This document shows positions 1 through 8,223 of a stretch of 64,000 nucleotides of DNA, piece after piece. Source of the DNA: JAEWSN01 sp942493335 (GTDB lineage Bacteria > Bacillota > Clostridia > DSM-8532). The position numbers and the translations under genes were made by a program. Position 1 is the stretch's first letter. Each line of letters opens with the position of its first letter. The stretch is taken from assembly GCA_942493335.1 (NCBI GenBank), contig OW818693.1, positions 868,001 through 932,000 on the forward strand, written 5' to 3'. Under the pieces are notes generated by a model, which worked only from the letters and a program-made list of their open reading frames with translations, ran no database searches and had not been told where the DNA came from.

Positions 1-137
1 ATTTTGAGGTTGGCGATTTCATCGTCCTTTTCCTTCAGCCGGCTGTCGAACTCGCTGAGGATCCGCTCGATGTATTCATTTACATCTTCCTTGTTGTAGC
101 CGGACATGCCGGTTCTGAATTTTTTCTCTCCGGACAC
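1..137 (-). CDS. DivIVA-like coiled-coil protein, N-terminal part (runs off the left edge)
   Basis: The first 45 codons of a minus-strand gene are visible. The start is a GTG at 137 with an AGGAGG box 8 nt upstream. The N-terminus contains the sequence GYNKEDVNEYIERI, which matches the conserved opening of DivIVA/GpsB-type proteins (a short membrane-associating head followed by coiled coil), and the following residues are charged and heptad-like. DivIVA-family proteins act at curved membranes in cell division, polarity or cell-wall synthesis. Which paralogue this is cannot be told because the rest lies outside the window. Confidence 0.7.
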   Translation of the reverse strand, partial: MSGEKKFRTGMSGYNKEDVNEYIERILSEFDSRLKEKDDEIANLK

Positions 138-192
138 GGTTCACCCTCCTCACGATGGAAAGATGCGATGGCGTGCAGACTTGATTTGCACC

Positions 193-221
193 ATCTTATC
201 GCACTTGCAGTGAAAAAACAA
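193..221 (-). promoter_or_regulatory. Possible sigma-A promoter of the divIVA-like gene
   Basis: On the minus strand a TTGTTT -35-like box is followed after 17 nt by TAAGAT, about 55 nt upstream of the GTG start. The match is partial, so the call is tentative. Confidence 0.35.
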
Positions 222-415
222 CGTACACGTGCCGGAAAATCATGGGGGAAAGCGGAAACTTGAATCTTTCTGTAGCGGATACATTTCCGGCAAGAGGAAG
301 GAAAAGGCGAAAATCCGGGGGGAAACCACGGAAACCTGCTCCAGCGGCATATTGGTCACTGAACAGATGGTGACAAATCCGCAGGACCGATCCAATGCTT
401 TTACACCGGAATGGT

Positions 416-443
416 TTGAAATGCGTGCCCGATGGGATAGAAT
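416..443 (+). promoter_or_regulatory. Probable sigma-A promoter of glgP
   Basis: TTGAAA (416-421) and TAGAAT (438-443) are separated by 16 nt and lie about 110 nt upstream of the glgP start. The rest of the 138-554 interval holds no convincing gene. Confidence 0.55.
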
Positions 444-554
444 AAGACGCAGAAACATGTAGGGTCGAAAACGCCCGTCAGCAGCCGCTGTCACGTTCCC
501 GTACATCAAGGCGGGAACATGCGGTTGGGACGGTACAGCATGGAGGGATCATCG

Positions 555-3119
555 ATGTACGCATTGGGGAAAATCAAAGTCACCACTGCCATTCCGGAAC
601 GTCTCGCCCGACTCCGCGATATCGCGTACAACCTTTGGTGGTCCTGGAACAACGAGGCCATCGACCTGTACCGCGAAATTGATCTGGCGCTCTGGGAAAA
701 CCTGAACAAGAATCCCGTCCGCTTCCTTCAGGAGGTCAGTCTTCGCAAAGTCGAGGAAAAGCTGAAGGATCCGGAATTCCTGAAGGAATATGACAAAGTC
801 GTCGAAACGTTTGATCGGTACATGGCGGAACAGGACACCTGGTATGCCAGAGAACATCCCGACATGCGTGATGAGCGCATCATCTACTTCTCCGCGGAAT
901 ACGGACTCCATGAGGTACTCCCGGTCTATTCGGGCGGTCTCGGCGTCCTGTCCGGCGATCATTGCAAATCCGCCACGGACCTGGGGCTTCCGTTCACGGC
1001 CATCGGCTTGTTCTACAAGCAGGGTTATTTCGAGCAGCGCATCAATCTGGAAGGCTGGCAGCAGACGAATTTTCACAATCTGAACTACTCGCAGCTTCCG
1101 GTCCATTCCGTCGAGGATGCCAATGGAAAACCCCTCACCATCTATGTCGAACTGCCCGGTCGCGTCGTGTATGCGCGGGTCTGGCGGATCGCCATCGGCC
1201 GGATCAGCCTGTACCTCATGGATACGGATGTCCCGGAGAACAACCAGTTCGACCGCGCCCTCACGGAACGGCTGTACGGCGGGGATCGCGAAACCCGGAT
1301 CCAGCAGGAGATTCTGCTCGGTATCGGCGGCATCCGCACGCTGGATGCCCTGGGCATCAAGGGAACTGTCTTTCACATGAATGAAGGGCATTCCGCCTTT
1401 CTCGGACTGGAACTCGCCCGGAAGCTCATCATGGAGAAAAACATGCCGTTCGCGGAAGCCCGTGAAATGGTCATCTCCTCCTCCGTGTTCACCACCCACA
1501 CGCCGGTTCCCGCCGGCAACGACGTCTTTCCGATCGACATGATCGACCGTTATTTCTCGAACTACTGGGGCCAACTCGGCCTGCAGCGTCATGAATTCAT
1601 CAACCTCGGCCTGAAGCCGAACGATGCGCACAACTTCAACATGACGGTCCTTGCACTCGGCATGTCGGGCCGCAGGAACGGGGTAAGTGAACTGCACGGC
1701 GCCGTGTCCCGCAACATCTACAACGACATCTGGGGCGAACTGCCGGAAGACGAAGTGCCCATCACGCACATCACAAACGGCATTCACACCCTGACCTGGC
1801 TCTCCCCCAGCTTCAAGTACCTGTACGACAGGTATCTGCCTTCTGACTGGAAGGAGCGTCCCTACGATTCGACCGTCTGGAAATCCGTCGACGAGATCCC
1901 GGATGAAGCCCTTTGGAAAACGCACAATGTCCTCAAGACCAAAATGATCCGGTTTGTGCGCGATCGTCTGAAGAAGCAATACATGGAGAACGGCATACCA
2001 CTGCATGAAGTCAACGATCTGGATGACATGATGGATACGAACGTGCTGACCATCGGGTTTGCCCGCAGGTTTGCCACCTACAAGCGCGCGAACCTCATCT
2101 TCCGGGACCTCGCCCGCATCGAGAAGATCCTCAACAACACGGACATGCCACTGCAGATCGTATTTGCGGGCAAGGCGCATCCGGCGGACAGACCGGCGCA
2201 CGAGGTCATCAAGAACATCAATGACATCGCGCATCGGGAGGGTTTCCGCGGGAAGGTGTTCCTGGTGGAGAACTACAACATGACCCTCGCCAGAAATCTC
2301 GTGCAGGGTGTGGACGTCTGGATGAACAATCCCCGCCGTCCGCTGGAAGCAAGCGGAACCAGCGGGCAGAAGGTCTGCATCAACGGCATCGTGAATTTCA
2401 GCATTCTTGACGGTTGGTGGTGTGAAGGCTACAACGGACACAACGGATGGATCATCGGCGACGACACGCAATATGACAATGAGCAGCAGCAGGATGACGC
2501 GGACAGCAAATCCATCTACGAGACCCTTGAGAAGGAAATCATTCCCCTGTATTACACGCGGAACGCCCAAGGCGTTCCGACCGGCTGGGTCCGCATGATG
2601 AAGGAATCCATCCGTTCGCTGACGCCGGTTTATGGCACGCACCGAATGGTGCAGGATTACATGGAGATGATGTATGCTCCTTGCATCCGGCGCATCCGGG
2701 ACATTGTCGGCAGCAACTACGCCTTCGTCCGCCAGTTTTCCGCCTGGAAGCAGAACATCTTCCGCATGTGGCCGCAAGTCCGCATCATTGCAGACAGGGA
2801 CATCCACGGTCTTGCGGAGTACAACTCCCGTTCCGGTGAAGAGATCAGTCTCAGTGTGACCGTCCAGCTTGGTTCCCTCACACCGGACGACGTCCGCGTA
2901 GAGGTTTTTTACGGACCTGCAGTGGCGGATGGCATTACATCCGGACACGGAGTTCCCATGAAAATGGCACGTCAGGTGGATGCAAGCACCTTCGAGTACC
3001 ATGGCCAGATCAACATTGATGACGGCGGTGAATATGCCTATTCGTTCCGGGTGCTCCCAAACCATCCGGGCCTGTTCAATCCGACGGATCTCCCACTGAT
3101 CCGATGGACGACAGTTTAG
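555..3119 (+). CDS. glgP: Alpha-glucan (glycogen/maltodextrin) phosphorylase, GT35 short type
   Basis: Releases glucose-1-phosphate from alpha-1,4-glucans with inorganic phosphate, using pyridoxal phosphate; cytoplasmic, glycogen or maltodextrin breakdown. The 854-residue protein opens with an NLWWSWN segment and carries EASGTSGQK, where the lysine is the expected PLP-binding residue, followed by NGIVNFSILDGWW and GYNGHNGW. These are hallmarks of the bacterial/archaeal TIGR02094-type branch rather than the longer E. coli type. The ATG at 555 is chosen because GGAGGG lies 7 nt upstream; an in-frame ATG at 519 has no such site. A strong hairpin follows the gene. The glycogen synthase gene is about 11 kb away on the other strand, and no glgB or glgC is in the window. 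Confidence 0.93.
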   Translation: MYALGKIKVTTAIPERLARLRDIAYNLWWSWNNEAIDLYREIDLALWENLNKNPVRFLQEVSLRKVEEKLKDPEFLKEYDKVVETFDRYMAEQDTWYAREHPDMRDERIIYFSAEYGLHEVLPVYSGGLGVLSGDHCKSATDLGLPFTAIGLFYKQGYFEQRINLEGWQQTNFHNLNYSQLPVHSVEDANGKPLTIYVELPGRVVYARVWRIAIGRISLYLMDTDVPENNQFDRALTERLYGGDRETRIQQEILLGIGGIRTLDALGIKGTVFHMNEGHSAFLGLELARKLIMEKNMPFAEAREMVISSSVFTTHTPVPAGNDVFPIDMIDRYFSNYWGQLGLQRHEFINLGLKPNDAHNFNMTVLALGMSGRRNGVSELHGAVSRNIYNDIWGELPEDEVPITHITNGIHTLTWLSPSFKYLYDRYLPSDWKERPYDSTVWKSVDEIPDEALWKTHNVLKTKMIRFVRDRLKKQYMENGIPLHEVNDLDDMMDTNVLTIGFARRFATYKRANLIFRDLARIEKILNNTDMPLQIVFAGKAHPADRPAHEVIKNINDIAHREGFRGKVFLVENYNMTLARNLVQGVDVWMNNPRRPLEASGTSGQKVCINGIVNFSILDGWWCEGYNGHNGWIIGDDTQYDNEQQQDDADSKSIYETLEKEIIPLYYTRNAQGVPTGWVRMMKESIRSLTPVYGTHRMVQDYMEMMYAPCIRRIRDIVGSNYAFVRQFSAWKQNIFRMWPQVRIIADRDIHGLAEYNSRSGEEISLSVTVQLGSLTPDDVRVEVFYGPAVADGITSGHGVPMKMARQVDASTFEYHGQINIDDGGEYAYSFRVLPNHPGLFNPTDLPLIRWTTV

Positions 3120-3193
3120 GCCTTGATGCCGTTTACAAGCCCGACATTCGAATTTTTCACGGGTTTCCAACGATATCCTTCTCCAACCTTGCT

Positions 3194-3223
3194 GCAGGGG
3201 GCCCCACAGGCCCCCTGCGTTTC
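3194..3223 (+). terminator. GC-rich hairpin terminator after glgP
   Basis: A perfect 10-bp stem (GCAGGGGGCC / GGCCCCCTGC) with a 5-nt loop lies 75 nt after the glgP stop and is followed by a short T-rich stretch (GTTTCT). Confidence 0.65.
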
Positions 3224-3309
3224 TGCACCGGACCTCCTTGCGAAGGAAAACGGGGGATGACCTTCAACGGGAAATACCCTGAAAACCAGAAAAGAGCGGC
3301 CGCCCGTCG

Positions 3310-3337
3310 TTGACAGGAACTTACAGCATGGTACAAT
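3310..3337 (+). promoter_or_regulatory. Sigma-A promoter of the carboxypeptidase-like gene
   Basis: A consensus TTGACA (3310-3315) and TACAAT (3332-3337) are spaced by 16 nt, about 70 nt upstream of the chosen start at 3406. Confidence 0.75.
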
Positions 3338-3405
3338 ACTGATGTGGACCTGCAGAATGCCACATGACCCGGCAGGCCCATCAGGACGGAGACGAGGACA
3401 GCATT

Positions 3406-4695
3406 ATGAATGGCAGCATCCGTTATTCCTGTCGATCCCGCCGAATACAGGCAGCACGCCCCGTGCTGTCTGTTTTGTTGCTTGTCTTGTTCCTGATTCA
3501 GGGCTCATTTTCCATGCTCCGGGTTCAGGCCACAGATGCGGCGCCCATGGTCATAGAGGGCGTTTCCGCCATGCTCATCGATGCGGAGCGCGGCCAGGTC
3601 CTTTATGCAAAACAGGAGACGGAGCAACTTCACATCGGTCTTGCCTCCAAACTCATGACGGTTCTGCTGGCGTTGGAAAACGCGAAGTCAGGCGCACTCA
3701 TCACGGCCAGCAGCGAAGCCGCGAACGTGGATGGCGCAATGTTGAACCTCCGGATCGGTGAAAAATACGGGCTGGAAAATCTGGCTTATGCCACGCTGCT
3801 TTCCGGATCCAATGACGCAAGCATCGCATTGGCGGAATATGTAGGCGGCACTTCCGCGGATTTCGTCTCGCTCATGAATGCGAAAGCGGACAGCATGGGC
3901 ATGCACGGAACGAAATTCACGAATCCCACCGGCATGAATGACGACAATCAATATACGACGGCCGCGGATCTCTCCATTTTCATCAGGCAGGCGCTGGAAA
4001 ACCCTGCATTCTCCCGAATCTTCGGCACACAGGCAAAGCCCTGGTACGATGACAGAAAGACGACGCTGCTGACCAACCGCAATGCCATGTTCTGGAGTTT
4101 CGACGGAACGAACGGCGGCGTTTCCGGCAGCAATGATCCGAAGCTCGAAAGCATCATCACTGCCGCCACACGAAGCAACATGCAGCTGATCTGCATCGTA
4201 CTGGATGTCCCCACGGGCACGAACAATGCGGATTGCACGAATCTCCTCACGCAGGGTTTCACGAATTACCGGTACAGCACTTTGGTGTCGGCCGGTCAGA
4301 AACTCAAGGATGTCAATGTGGAAGGTCAGCCGGTCAGTCTGACAGCCCGGACCGATGAGTACTACGTGCACCCGGTCGGGCAAAGTTTCGTCAGCGCCTT
4401 CACGGTCACTGTGGACGATCTGAAGCTGAAGCCGCCGGTACTGAAAAATACGCCGGTCGGCAAGGGCGTCTGGACCTTGGCAGACAAAACCATGGTGACG
4501 GTGGACTTGGTTCCCGAAGCGGACATTCTGCCGAAACAGACGCAATGGCAAGTGTTGCTGGAACGGCTGCAGGAAAATCGTGAAATTGTGATGCTGGTCC
4601 TCTTCCTTGCGATGATCGAGGTGATCTGGGTCGTAGTCAGGCTCTCCAGCCGGATTTCCCATTCGTTTCCCAAGCATAGGGATCGGCTGGGTTAG
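3406..4695 (+). CDS. D-Ala-D-Ala carboxypeptidase (DacA/PBP5) family protein, catalytic motifs lost
   Basis: The 429-residue protein has an N-terminal hydrophobic signal segment (about 17-37), a PBP5-type transpeptidase-like domain and a C-terminal membrane helix (about 402-420), so it should sit on the outer face of the membrane. Family members trim the terminal D-Ala from peptidoglycan stems. Here the SxxK motif reads LASK (79-82, nucleophile Ser replaced by Leu), the SxN position reads GSN (134-136), and the KTG position reads VSG (239-241). The surrounding fold signatures (IDAERGQVLY, SNDASIALAE, NPTGMNDDNQYTTAADL) are intact and the frame is open. It is therefore probably a non-enzymatic binding or regulatory protein. 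ATG 3406 has GAGG 8 nt upstream; the upstream in-frame ATG at 3364 is less likely. It converges with the next gene, leaving 4 nt between stops. Confidence 0.85.
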   Translation: MNGSIRYSCRSRRIQAARPVLSVLLLVLFLIQGSFSMLRVQATDAAPMVIEGVSAMLIDAERGQVLYAKQETEQLHIGLASKLMTVLLALENAKSGALITASSEAANVDGAMLNLRIGEKYGLENLAYATLLSGSNDASIALAEYVGGTSADFVSLMNAKADSMGMHGTKFTNPTGMNDDNQYTTAADLSIFIRQALENPAFSRIFGTQAKPWYDDRKTTLLTNRNAMFWSFDGTNGGVSGSNDPKLESIITAATRSNMQLICIVLDVPTGTNNADCTNLLTQGFTNYRYSTLVSAGQKLKDVNVEGQPVSLTARTDEYYVHPVGQSFVSAFTVTVDDLKLKPPVLKNTPVGKGVWTLADKTMVTVDLVPEADILPKQTQWQVLLERLQENREIVMLVLFLAMIEVIWVVVRLSSRISHSFPKHRDRLG

Positions 4696-4699
4696 GGAA

Positions 4700-6625
4700 T
4701 CAGGGCACTTGAAGCACCATGCGGAGCTGGTCGACCAGATACCCCATGTGAACCGGTTTCGGCAGGTATCCGTCCATGCCCGACTTCAGGCAAAGCGCCC
4801 GATCCGCATCGCTTGTCTTTGCGGTCATCGCCAGAATCGGAACATGCTCCCCCTCCAGTTCGGATCGACGAATCATCTGCGTCAACTCACATCCGTCCAT
4901 TTCAGGCAATCGTATGTCCATCAGAATGGCGGAAACCCGGTATCGGGAGAGCAGATCCATGCACTCACGGGCGTTTGCCGCCCGATGGACCGTCATGCCA
5001 CCCTGTGCGAGACACCCGGTCAACAGGCTCGCATTGATTCCGTCGTCCTCCACAAGCAGCACACTATGGGAGGAAAGGGTCCGCAAGGCAGCCAGCATCT
5101 CCGCCTGATCTGTCGAATTCGGCCATCCTTCCGTTCCTGCGGCCTGCATGAGAAATTCCGCAACGAAAGCGGTTCCCTGACCGGGCACGGTTTCAAAGTC
5201 AAGATCTCCCCGCATGAGCCTCGCCAACCCTCTGGCAATCGGCAAACCCAGGCCTGGACCTTCCTTCAGGTTTCCGGCCATATTCGTGCCGCCGCCTGTA
5301 TTCAATCTTTCGGCCGTATTCGTGCCGCCGCCTTCATTCAGGTTTCCGGCAGCCTTCGCGCTCCCAATGGAAAATGCGTTTACCCCGAAATCCACCTTGG
5401 CAGCCTCCCTCTCGGCTGCTGCCTGGTTCCCGAACGGAACAAAAAGATGCCCGGCCTTCTCTTTGGGAATGCCGGGTCCTGAATCCCGAACCACCACCCG
5501 CAGGCGGGTGTCACCGCAGTCTGCCTGGGTGGAGGAAATCTGTACGATGACAAATCCGGATTCCGTATACTTCACAGCATTGCCGATCAAAATGGAAAGA
5601 ACCTGATTGAAGCGGGTTTCGTCTCCAATCAACGTGTCCGGGAGATGGCCCACCTTTTCCATCCGGAACAGAAGACCTTTTCTTGCAGCCTGATGGGCGT
5701 AGTTCGTCTCCATCCCTTTCAGGAAATCGGACAACCGGAACGGCAGTTGCAAAGGTTCCAGTCGACCCGTATCAATCCGAGCGGAATCAACCAGGTTCTG
5801 CAATGTACTGGAAAGACCGGTGGCTGACTTCCGCATGAGTTCGACCAATCTTGCCTGCTCATCGTCAAGCGGGGTCAGGGAAAGCAAATCCATCATGCCA
5901 CGAAGGCTGTTCACAGTCGTCTGGAAATACTGCCCGCCACTGGCGAGAAACAGCGTTTTCAAATCGCTTTCTTCCTTGACGGCCGAATAGACCTTCTGAA
6001 GGGCTTCAAATCTGACTTGTTCCCTGTTGGTACGGATGAGCGGGCCTATGCTGTCGGCGATCGCCTCCAGAAAGAGCCGCATCTCCGCGTCGAAAAATCC
6101 GCTGCGCCTGTCGTTGACTTGTAAAAGGCCAAGGATTTCCGCACCTGAACGAAGCGGAACAAGTCCCATGGACGCATATCCGCTTCGGATGCAGGAAAAG
6201 CGCGGCGCATGGGCCAATGTTTCAGGATCGGCTTCCTCGACGAGGCGCATGGAGTCGTTGATGAAAAAGCTGCCGAAAGGCGTATACCAAGGTTGGGACG
6301 GAACAATCCGTCCGGTCAGCACATTCCCGCACAAGCATTCAAGCAACGGAGAACCTGTCCGTGCAGGATCCGGAATTCGTTCTCCCTGGGAGGTCGTCGC
6401 GCAAAGCGATCCCTCGCGAAGCACAAAGCTGTCGGAAAATCCCTCATGCAGGTAATACGGATAATCACCGCCTTCTTCCAGACGGATGGCGATGGCACTG
6501 CAGCCAATGGTCCGCCTCAATCGTTCCAACGTGGAACGCAAGGCTTCCCTGATGTCGGAAATCCGGTTCACGTCAGAACTGATCTTTCGTACTTCCCGTT
6601 CACGAGCCAGTTCGTCATGGAACAT
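4700..6625 (-). CDS. GAF - histidine-kinase-like - receiver hybrid sensor protein without the phospho-accepting His
   Basis: A 641-residue soluble protein. A GAF-type sensor domain spans about 25-195, a dimerisation helix pair about 205-270, a HATPase domain about 330-505, and a receiver about 520-641. The receiver has the acidic pair (VEDD), the phosphorylatable Asp in MDIRLPEMDG and the Lys in PKPV. The HATPase has N, G1 (DSGPGIP) and G2 (GPGLGLPIA) boxes. The H box, normally SHEIRTPLN, reads GGQYFQTTVN, with Gln232 at the His position. A 12-residue Gly/Asn-rich repeat lies in the ATP lid (about 429-452). No membrane segment is seen. The start at 6625 has GAGGTGATGTC upstream; longer N-terminal extensions lack a ribosome site. 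It follows prfB by 124 nt, possibly in the same transcript. Confidence 0.85.
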   Translation of the reverse strand: MFHDELAREREVRKISSDVNRISDIREALRSTLERLRRTIGCSAIAIRLEEGGDYPYYLHEGFSDSFVLREGSLCATTSQGERIPDPARTGSPLLECLCGNVLTGRIVPSQPWYTPFGSFFINDSMRLVEEADPETLAHAPRFSCIRSGYASMGLVPLRSGAEILGLLQVNDRRSGFFDAEMRLFLEAIADSIGPLIRTNREQVRFEALQKVYSAVKEESDLKTLFLASGGQYFQTTVNSLRGMMDLLSLTPLDDEQARLVELMRKSATGLSSTLQNLVDSARIDTGRLEPLQLPFRLSDFLKGMETNYAHQAARKGLLFRMEKVGHLPDTLIGDETRFNQVLSILIGNAVKYTESGFVIVQISSTQADCGDTRLRVVVRDSGPGIPKEKAGHLFVPFGNQAAAEREAAKVDFGVNAFSIGSAKAAGNLNEGGGTNTAERLNTGGGTNMAGNLKEGPGLGLPIARGLARLMRGDLDFETVPGQGTAFVAEFLMQAAGTEGWPNSTDQAEMLAALRTLSSHSVLLVEDDGINASLLTGCLAQGGMTVHRAANARECMDLLSRYRVSAILMDIRLPEMDGCELTQMIRRSELEGEHVPILAMTAKTSDADRALCLKSGMDGYLPKPVHMGYLVDQLRMVLQVP

Positions 6626-6749
6626 GACATCACCTCGGCGGCTTCTTTGGGCACAGACCCTTCGATGTATAGTGAAAGGCCCGGCACCGGATACAGTTCC
6701 GCTTTCGATCATGAAAGCCGTGTGCCGGTTGCCGGGCATATTCTTTGGC

Positions 6750-7869
6750 TTATCTCCGTCCCTTGTTCTGCAATGAAAGATACGCCAGGATGAAATCATC
6801 CAGGGACCCATCCATCACAGCCTGTACATTCCCGTTTTCAAAATTGGACCGGTGGTCCTTTACCAGGGTATACGGGCAGAATACGTAGGAGCGGATCTGG
6901 CTGCCCCATGCGATATCCATCTGTTCACCCTGGATCTGGTCCATTTTCTCCTGTTTTTCCTTTTCCATCAGGTCAAGCAGTTTCGCCTTCAGCATTTTCA
7001 TGGCCATTTCGCGGTTCTGCACCTGGGAACGTTCGTTCTGGCAGGCCACGATGATGCCCGTCGGGATGTGGGTAAGCCGCACGGCAGACGAAGTCTTGTT
7101 GACATGCTGGCCGCCGGCGCCGCTTGAACGGAACACATCCATTTTGATGTCGTCCGGACTGATTTCCACCTTGACCGAATCATCCAGTTCGGGCATGACA
7201 TCCATCGAGGCGAAGGATGTATGCCGGCGTCCCGAAGAATCGAAGGGAGAGATGCGCACGAGTCGGTGAACGCCCTTTTCGGAGCGCAGGAAACCATAGG
7301 CGTTTTCTCCGACCACTTCGAAGGTAACACTCTTGATGCCGGCTTCCTCCCCATCGAGCATGTCCAGTTCGCGTGTTTCAAACCCGCTGGCTTCCGCCCA
7401 CCGCACATACATGCGATACAGCATGGCCACCCAGTCCATGGCCTCGGTGCCGCCCGCTCCTGCGTGCAGCGTGAGAATGGCATTGCAGCGATCATACTCG
7501 CCTGTGAGCAGGGTGGATAGGAACATTTTCTCGTATTGCTGCTTGTCCGCCTCCATTTGGGAAGCGACTTCTGCCAGTACCGATTCATCCTGTTCTTCCA
7601 ATCCCAGTTCAGCCAGTGTCAGCAGATCCTCACAGGACTGTCTCAGTTTCTGATAGGTTTCCAGACGGGCGCGCATTGATTTGGTCCGCTGCAACACCAC
7701 CTGGGATTTATCCATGTCGTTCCAGAATTCCGGTTCACTGGCTTTAGCTTCCAACTCTTCGAGTTCCAGCTCTAATCCAGGGAGGTTAAAGTGAATCCCC
7801 CAATTCCCGGATGCTTTTTTCCAGTTCCTTCAAATCAAGACGAGCTTGTTCAAGCAAAACCAGACTCAC
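6750..7869 (-). CDS. prfB: Peptide chain release factor 2, made by +1 programmed frameshift
   Basis: RF2 releases peptides at UGA and UAA codons. The body (7787-6750) is a full RF2 with GGQ in SSGAGGQHVNKTSSAVR and the expected C-terminus. The N-terminal 27 codons lie in another frame: a GTG at 7869 preceded by AAAGGA opens a reading frame ending ...RELGDSL and a TAA at 7788-7786. Skipping one base at CTT-TAA-C gives SL-NLPGLELELEELEAKASEPEFW, which lines up with RF2 N-termini across the shift. The combined product is 372 residues, the normal length. The arrangement is the classical RF2 autoregulation: with little RF2 the ribosome stalls at the stop and shifts. Using UAA instead of the usual UGA is odd (see findings). 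Confidence 0.93.
7786..7802 (-). other. prfB +1 programmed frameshift site (GGGGG spacer CTT TAA C)
   Basis: On the minus strand a GGGGG internal Shine-Dalgarno-like run is followed by ATTCA, the slippery CTT codon (7791-7789) and the in-frame stop TAA (7788-7786), then C. The layout equals the conserved bacterial RF2 site except that the stop is TAA and the SD-to-CTT spacer is 5 nt rather than the 3 nt seen in E. coli. Confidence 0.85.
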
Positions 7870-7936
7870 GTTTCATCAGTCCTTTCGCGGGTTAATGCGT
7901 GCGCAGGCACATCGAAGATGCGCCGCCAACTTTCAC

Positions 7937-7965
7937 ATTATACATGCCCGGAGAATTCCGTACAA
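7937..7965 (-). promoter_or_regulatory. Probable promoter of prfB
   Basis: A perfect TATAAT is preceded, after 17 nt, by TTGTAC on the minus strand, about 70 nt upstream of the GTG start of prfB. Confidence 0.6.
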
Positions 7966-7998
7966 GTCTGTTCAATCTGGTGCGAAGACGGTACCTGA

Positions 7999-8007
7999 TG
8001 CTATAAT
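7999..8007 (+). promoter_or_regulatory. Extended -10 promoter of a probably leaderless gene
   Basis: TGC-TATAAT (7999-8007) is a perfect extended -10 element with no recognisable -35. Counting 7 nt from its last base puts the transcription start on the A of the ATG at 8014. Confidence 0.6.
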
Positions 8008-8013
8008 GGGTTC

Positions 8014-8223
8014 ATGCAGGAACGAATTGACTGTCTGAAATGCAAACATTATTTTGTCACCTGGGATCCCGCCCGCCCGAGAGGCTGCCGTTACTTCGGC
8101 TTCAAGTGCCCGGGGATGCCCAGTGATACCGTGCGCGCATCTTCCGGGGAAGACTGCAGGATGTTCATGCCGAAGGAGCAGGATACCGGGAGGAGCGATG
8201 GAACGCAACGAACCAGGTCATGA
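8014..8223 (+). CDS. Small conserved Cys-rich protein, probably leaderless
   Basis: A 69-residue protein beginning MQERIDCLKCKHYFVTWDP. It has an early CxxC, then PRGCRYFGFKCP and SSGEDCRMF, giving five Cys arranged like a small metal-binding knuckle. Short proteins with this CxxCxHYxxTWDPxxPxGCxxxGFK pattern occur in many bacteria and are often labelled hypothetical or, doubtfully, uracil-DNA glycosylase; the true role is not known. There is no Shine-Dalgarno box; the -10 element ends 6 nt before the ATG. The 3' end overlaps the next gene by 26 nt, which suggests co-transcription and coupling with the exporter genes. Confidence 0.65.
   Translation: MQERIDCLKCKHYFVTWDPARPRGCRYFGFKCPGMPSDTVRASSGEDCRMFMPKEQDTGRSDGTQRTRS

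Noticed and set aside
229..462. 77-codon frame upstream of glgP
   Set aside because: No ribosome site, no recognisable protein features, and it overlaps the likely glgP promoter.
549..3170. An open frame of 873 codons on the minus strand, antisense to glgP
   Set aside because: It mirrors the glgP codon pattern, has no ribosome site and no recognisable motif, while glgP is clearly conserved.
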